From Aromatoleum bremense (GTDB lineage Bacteria > Pseudomonadota > Gammaproteobacteria > Burkholderiales > Rhodocyclaceae), in NCBI RefSeq assembly GCF_017894365.1, contig NZ_CP059467.1:4216001-4280000 (forward strand): a stretch of DNA of 64,000 nt. Direction: 5' to 3'. Each line of letters begins with the position of its first letter. Within the stretch, counting starts at the first letter, position 1. Positions 60,955 to 64,000 of the stretch are shown here, in pieces. The notes beneath the pieces were generated by a model. It had not been told where the DNA came from, did no database searches, and was given only the letters and a program-made list of their open reading frames with translations. The translations under genes and the position numbers were made by a program.

Positions 60955-60989
60955 AAAATGCCGCGGGTCGATGCCGCGGCATTTTTTTT
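60955..60989 (+). terminator. Intrinsic terminator after mdh
   Basis: 12-bp stem AAAATGCCGCGG/CCGCGGCATTTT (60955-60966 with 60974-60985, 7-base loop), merging into a run of eight T, 22 bp after the stop codon. Confidence 0.92.
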
Positions 60990-61051
60990 GATGTTGACGT
61001 GCTGCGATTCCTCCGAGAATCCGGCTTTCTTCAAGCCAACCGAGATCTGCC

Positions 61052-62035
61052 ATGCGACACCCTGCTGACGTCCTGTTCGCCGGCGAAAAGCCGTTTCCCG
61101 TCCTCACCGCGGTCGATCACTACGCCGGTTCGGAAAAACTGATGAGGAAAGCGCTGGCGCTTCAGCACGAAATGGGTCCGGTCTTCGATCTGACCTGCGA
61201 CTGCGAAGATGGCGCGCGCACCGGCGCCGAAGCCGAGCACGCCGAAATGGTCGCCGAGATCGTGGTATGCGGCGACAACCGCTACGGCCGCGTCGGCGCG
61301 AGAATCCATGACGTCACGCACCCCCACTGGCAGCGCGATCTCGAGATCCTCATTGCCCGCGCCGGCAGCCGGCTCGCGTTCGTCACGTTGCCGAAAGTGC
61401 GCTCCGCGGCCGATACGCGGCACCAGATCGAAACCCTGCGCAGACTCGAGGCCGCCGCCCGGACCGGACGGGAAATTCCAGTCCACGTCCTGATCGAGAC
61501 GCACGGCGCCCTGCGCGAAGCGTGGGATATTGCGGCACTGCCGGGAGTCGAATCACTCGACTTCGGCCTGATGGATTTCGTCTCCGGCCACCACGGCGCG
61601 ATTCCCGGCGCCGCGATGAAAAGCCCGGGCCAATTCACGCATCCGCTCGTCGTTCGCGCGAAGGTCGAAATTGCCGCCGCGGCGCTCGCCAACGGCGTCG
61701 TTCCATCACATAACGTGACGACGGAACTCAAGGATATGGAACTCATCCGTCACGACGCCGAACGGGCGCGACGCGAATTCGGATACCTGCGGATGTGGAG
61801 CATCCATCCGAATCAGATCCTTCCGATCATCGAAGCGATGCGGCCGGATTTTTCCGAAGTAGAAGAAGCGAGTGACATTCTCGCCGCCGCCCAGGAGGGC
61901 GGCTGGGGCCCGATCCAGCATCGCGGAAAGCTCCACGACCGTGCCTCCTACCGCTACTACTGGGAATTGCTGCAGCGTGCACGCTCAACCGGCATGGTCC
62001 TGCCGAACGAAGGGATGCGCCGTTTTTTCTCGTAG
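61052..62035 (+). CDS. HpcH/HpaI aldolase-citrate lyase (CitE-like) family protein
   Basis: This 327-residue TIM-barrel enzyme is of the CitE-like group. Metal and substrate motifs: FDLTCDCEDGARTGAEAEHA, the glutamate in VLIETHGALREAWDIAALPG, and the aspartate in ESLDFGLMDFVSGHHGAIPG. The last part (YLRMWSIHPNQILPIIEAMR; SYRYYWELLQRARSTGMVLP) is typical of malyl-CoA/citramalyl-CoA lyase-like members. No citrate-lyase alpha or gamma subunit is adjacent, so it is not a citrate lyase; it may act on a CoA thioester of malate type. It follows mdh after a terminator. Confidence 0.85.
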   Translation: MRHPADVLFAGEKPFPVLTAVDHYAGSEKLMRKALALQHEMGPVFDLTCDCEDGARTGAEAEHAEMVAEIVVCGDNRYGRVGARIHDVTHPHWQRDLEILIARAGSRLAFVTLPKVRSAADTRHQIETLRRLEAAARTGREIPVHVLIETHGALREAWDIAALPGVESLDFGLMDFVSGHHGAIPGAAMKSPGQFTHPLVVRAKVEIAAAALANGVVPSHNVTTELKDMELIRHDAERARREFGYLRMWSIHPNQILPIIEAMRPDFSEVEEASDILAAAQEGGWGPIQHRGKLHDRASYRYYWELLQRARSTGMVLPNEGMRRFFS

Positions 62036-62072
62036 TCCCGACATGGCAGCACATTTGCCGCCATGATTGCCA

Positions 62073-62342
62073 TCAGCGGCGGCGAAACTGCTGGGGCGGA
62101 GCACCTGCCCCCGCCGGCCGCTCGTCCTTGTGACGGAAGCTGATGCGCGCTTTGGTCAGGTCATACGGAGACAATTCGACACTGACCTTGTCTCCGGCGA
62201 GGATGCGGATGCGGTGTTTGCGCATCTTTCCCGAAGCGTAGGCCTGTACCTCGACTCCATTCTCGAGCGTCACGCGAAAGCGCGTATCGGGCAGCACTTC
62301 GTTGACAACCCCTTCCATTTCCAGCAGCTCTTCTTTGGCCAT
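62073..62342 (-). CDS. infA: Translation initiation factor IF-1 (extended paralogue)
   Basis: This 89-residue OB-fold protein matches IF-1: [62 protein letters not shown]-terminal tail [20 protein letters not shown] is about 15 residues longer than standard IF-1 (72 residues). It lies outside a ribosomal-protein operon; many betaproteobacteria carry a second infA, and this is probably that copy. Monocistronic, with converging citE-like gene and divergent cyclase gene. Confidence 0.94.
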   Translation of the reverse strand: MAKEELLEMEGVVNEVLPDTRFRVTLENGVEVQAYASGKMRKHRIRILAGDKVSVELSPYDLTKARISFRHKDERPAGAGAPPQQFRRR

Positions 62343-62719
62343 TTCCTTTTCCTTTCAATCATCCATCCGGCGAGGGATTCCCACGCGTTCGCCCCTCCTC
62401 GCCCGTCGTCCGGACATTCCGCATTCCGGGGAACGCCCGCGCCGCCAGCGCCCGCCCAGCTCGTGTCGAGCGTTGCGAGGAAGCCCTTTCGGCGAGGAGG
62501 ACGACAGATCCGACACCGGTGCGGCGCCCGATCTGTCGAGGCGTTGAGAATACCGGGACATGGGAGGTGGCACAGGGCGCCCGCTGCGGTCGTATATGCC
62601 GGCGCTTGGGTTATCGCGATCACTATACAGGATTACCCCGGAGCTCCCCAAGTGTAAGCAAGAGCCCAGCGTCGGCAGAAGGACGCAGAAGTGAGGGCCA
62701 ATTCCTTATAATTCGCCCC
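62343..62719. other. Intergenic region between infA and the cyclase gene
   Basis: 377 bp without a supported gene. It holds the upstream region of infA (minus strand) and, at its right end, TATAAT immediately before the cyclase ATG. On the minus strand TATAGT near 62630 with TTGGGG 18 bp upstream is a weak infA promoter candidate. The frame that is open before the cyclase ATG has no start signal and poor composition. Confidence 0.5.
62707..62712 (+). promoter_or_regulatory. -10 element implying a leaderless cyclase transcript
   Basis: TATAAT ends 7 bp before the ATG at 62720, so the expected transcription start falls on or next to the A of the start codon. No Shine-Dalgarno is present. The -35 region is weak. 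Confidence 0.5.
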
Positions 62720-63616
62720 ATGACCCACGCTCAGCCTCACCCGCCCGAACGCACTGTGCTTTTTGTGGATCTCGCCGGGAGCACCCGCCTTTATGAACGC
62801 GTCGGCGACTCTGTGGCATTCCGGCTGGTCGATCACTGCCTGCAGGAAATGCGCGCCGAAATCGAACGGCGTCGCGGACGGGTCGTCAAGCACACCGGAG
62901 ACGGTCTGATGGCAGTCTTCGGCGAAGCCGATCACGGCTGCGAGGCTGCGCTCAGAATTCACCAGGTGGTGCGGGAGCTACCGCTCTCGGCCGGGCAGAA
63001 ACTGGCGGTGCGCATCGCGTTTCACTACGGACCCGTCGTCGAAAACGACAGCGACGTGTTCGGCGACACGGTCAACATCGCCGCGCGCCTGCTGGAACTC
63101 GCGTCGCCCGGGCGCGCCATCACGTCGCTGGAAACGGCCCGGCAACTCAGCGCCGAGTGGCGCCCGCTGCTCCGCCCGCTGCAGGCACGCAGCCTGCGCG
63201 GCGCTTCACGGCTGACCGAGCCCTTCGAACTGCTGTGCGGCGGGGCGGCAGGCGACCTGACTGTGGTGCAGACGGTCGACTTCGACGCCGAGGAAAAACC
63301 GGAGCTGCGGCTTTATCTGGGCACGCAGTCGCTTGTGCTCAATGCACAGATGCCAAGCGCGCGGCTTGGCCGGGATCCCTTGTCGGACCTGCGGCTGAGC
63401 GATACCCGCGCATCGCGCCAGCATGCCGAAATCGAGCTGCGCGGCGACAAGTTCGTGCTTGTCGACCGCAGCAGCAACGGTACTTTCGTATTGATAGACG
63501 GCGAAAAGGAATTCGTGCTGTCGCGTGAGGAAGTCGTCCTCAGGAAACAGGGGCACTTTGCCCTTGGCAGGACGTGCACCGACAATCCGCACCTTATCGG
63601 CTTCGTCTGCATCTGA
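62720..63616 (+). CDS. Class III nucleotide cyclase with C-terminal FHA domain
   Basis: This 298-residue protein has an N-terminal adenylate/guanylate cyclase catalytic domain: metal D17 in VLFVDLAGSTRLYERVGD, K57 and D61 in VVKHTGDGLMAVFGEA, and the purine/transition-state segment FGDTVNIAARLLELASPG. The C-terminal forkhead-associated domain (about 205-295) includes ARLGRDPLSDLRLSDTRASR, QHAEIEL and VDRSSNGTFVLIDG, a phosphothreonine-binding fold. No membrane segment. The enzyme is probably controlled by binding a phosphorylated partner; the partner kinase is not in the window. The start is set by the TATAAT spacing and similarity. Confidence 0.9.
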   Translation: MTHAQPHPPERTVLFVDLAGSTRLYERVGDSVAFRLVDHCLQEMRAEIERRRGRVVKHTGDGLMAVFGEADHGCEAALRIHQVVRELPLSAGQKLAVRIAFHYGPVVENDSDVFGDTVNIAARLLELASPGRAITSLETARQLSAEWRPLLRPLQARSLRGASRLTEPFELLCGGAAGDLTVVQTVDFDAEEKPELRLYLGTQSLVLNAQMPSARLGRDPLSDLRLSDTRASRQHAEIELRGDKFVLVDRSSNGTFVLIDGEKEFVLSREEVVLRKQGHFALGRTCTDNPHLIGFVCI

Positions 63617-63695
63617 GACGGAAGCTGGCAGTCCCGCCGAGCGCCTTGGCTTCAATGATCCCGGCGTTCTGGCTGGGACGTCTGTCGCGGCCGGT

Positions 63696-64000
63696 TTACC
63701 CCTGCGTTCTGCGATCCTCGTCCGGACCGGCTGAATCTTCTCCGTCTTGAGACTCGGCATCCTTGCTGCTGCGACGGCCGACGATCGCATGGAGCGAAAT
63801 CACGTCCGCGCCCCCAATCGGCCAGGGCATCGGCACCCGCATCGAGATGCGTGTCGCTTCGGCTCCGGGCTGGTCGGTCTTGCGGCGCAAGGGGATGACT
63901 TCGGCTTCGAGATGCGGAATCCACGGCATATCCGACGCACGGCGCAGATCCTCCTTTCCGGTGACGGGACGTCCTAGTGTCCTGAACCCGACACTCCAGA
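63696..64000 (-). CDS. Unrecognised protein, incomplete at window edge
   Basis: A minus-strand frame is open from the right edge to its stop at 63696, giving the last ~100 residues of a protein that starts outside the window. Readable parts are SVGFRTLGRPVTGKEDLRRA, MPWIPHLEAEVIPLRRKTDQ and ISMRVPMPWPIGGADVISLH, followed by an acidic, probably disordered tail (SSKDAESQDGEDSAGPDEDR). An internal ATG at 63929 exists, but protein-like sequence continues upstream of it, so I treat the gene as cut. No family recognised. It converges on the cyclase gene. Confidence 0.55.
   Translation of the reverse strand, partial: WSVGFRTLGRPVTGKEDLRRASDMPWIPHLEAEVIPLRRKTDQPGAEATRISMRVPMPWPIGGADVISLHAIVGRRSSKDAESQDGEDSAGPDEDRRTQG

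Overview
The window looks like chromosomal DNA of a high-GC betaproteobacterium, most likely Rhodocyclales (Azoarcus/Aromatoleum/Thauera type). Supporting signs are the phasin, the moaE-moaD-moeA-mobB block, the smpB/ratA/rnfH arrangement, the guaB-guaA pair, and the compact order gntR-sdhCDAB-sdhE-gltA-sucA-odhB-lpdA with mdh divergent. The genus is an inference from content and synteny; no 16S or tRNA gene was found.

Left part (1-18.5 kb) is accessory. It opens with a type I Wadjet anti-plasmid locus: the jetA 3' end, jetB, jetC and jetD. A complete 1,486-bp insertion sequence with 16-bp perfect inverted repeats and a 4-bp AGAT target duplication sits exactly between jetB and jetC. A multi-hairpin spacer follows it, and its last stem contains the jetC ribosome-binding site. 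All visible jet reading frames are intact. Next come a stand-alone GNAT acetyltransferase, an acyl carrier protein and a divergent AMP-forming acyl-CoA synthetase; a nucleoside-salvage operon (deoC-deoA-cdd); a WbqC-like protein; a PolX repair polymerase; and an unrecognised protein. A decayed stretch lies directly downstream of guaA, whose 3' end is a known attachment site for integrative elements. It holds repeated TACCGTCAA motifs and gene fragments.

Middle part (18.5-48 kb) is mostly housekeeping. It contains guaA/guaB, the smpB-ratA-rnfH cluster, selO, a two-gene NHEJ set (ku-ligD), an oligopeptide-type ABC importer without a local ATPase, fabI, ppiD, clpB with a heat-shock-type promoter, a phasin, molybdenum-cofactor genes, a circularly permuted ATP-grasp protein of unknown substrate, a DinG-type helicase, a phospholipid-methyltransferase-like protein and zapE.

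Right part (48-64 kb) encodes much of the TCA cycle: 2-oxoglutarate dehydrogenase (sucA-odhB-lpdA), citrate synthase, succinate dehydrogenase with its assembly factor, a GntR/UTRA regulator, malate dehydrogenase and a CitE-like lyase. A perfect 24-bp palindrome beside a well-formed mdh promoter is the likely GntR operator. The window ends with an IF-1 paralogue, a class III nucleotide cyclase fused to an FHA domain (probably leaderless), and an incomplete gene.
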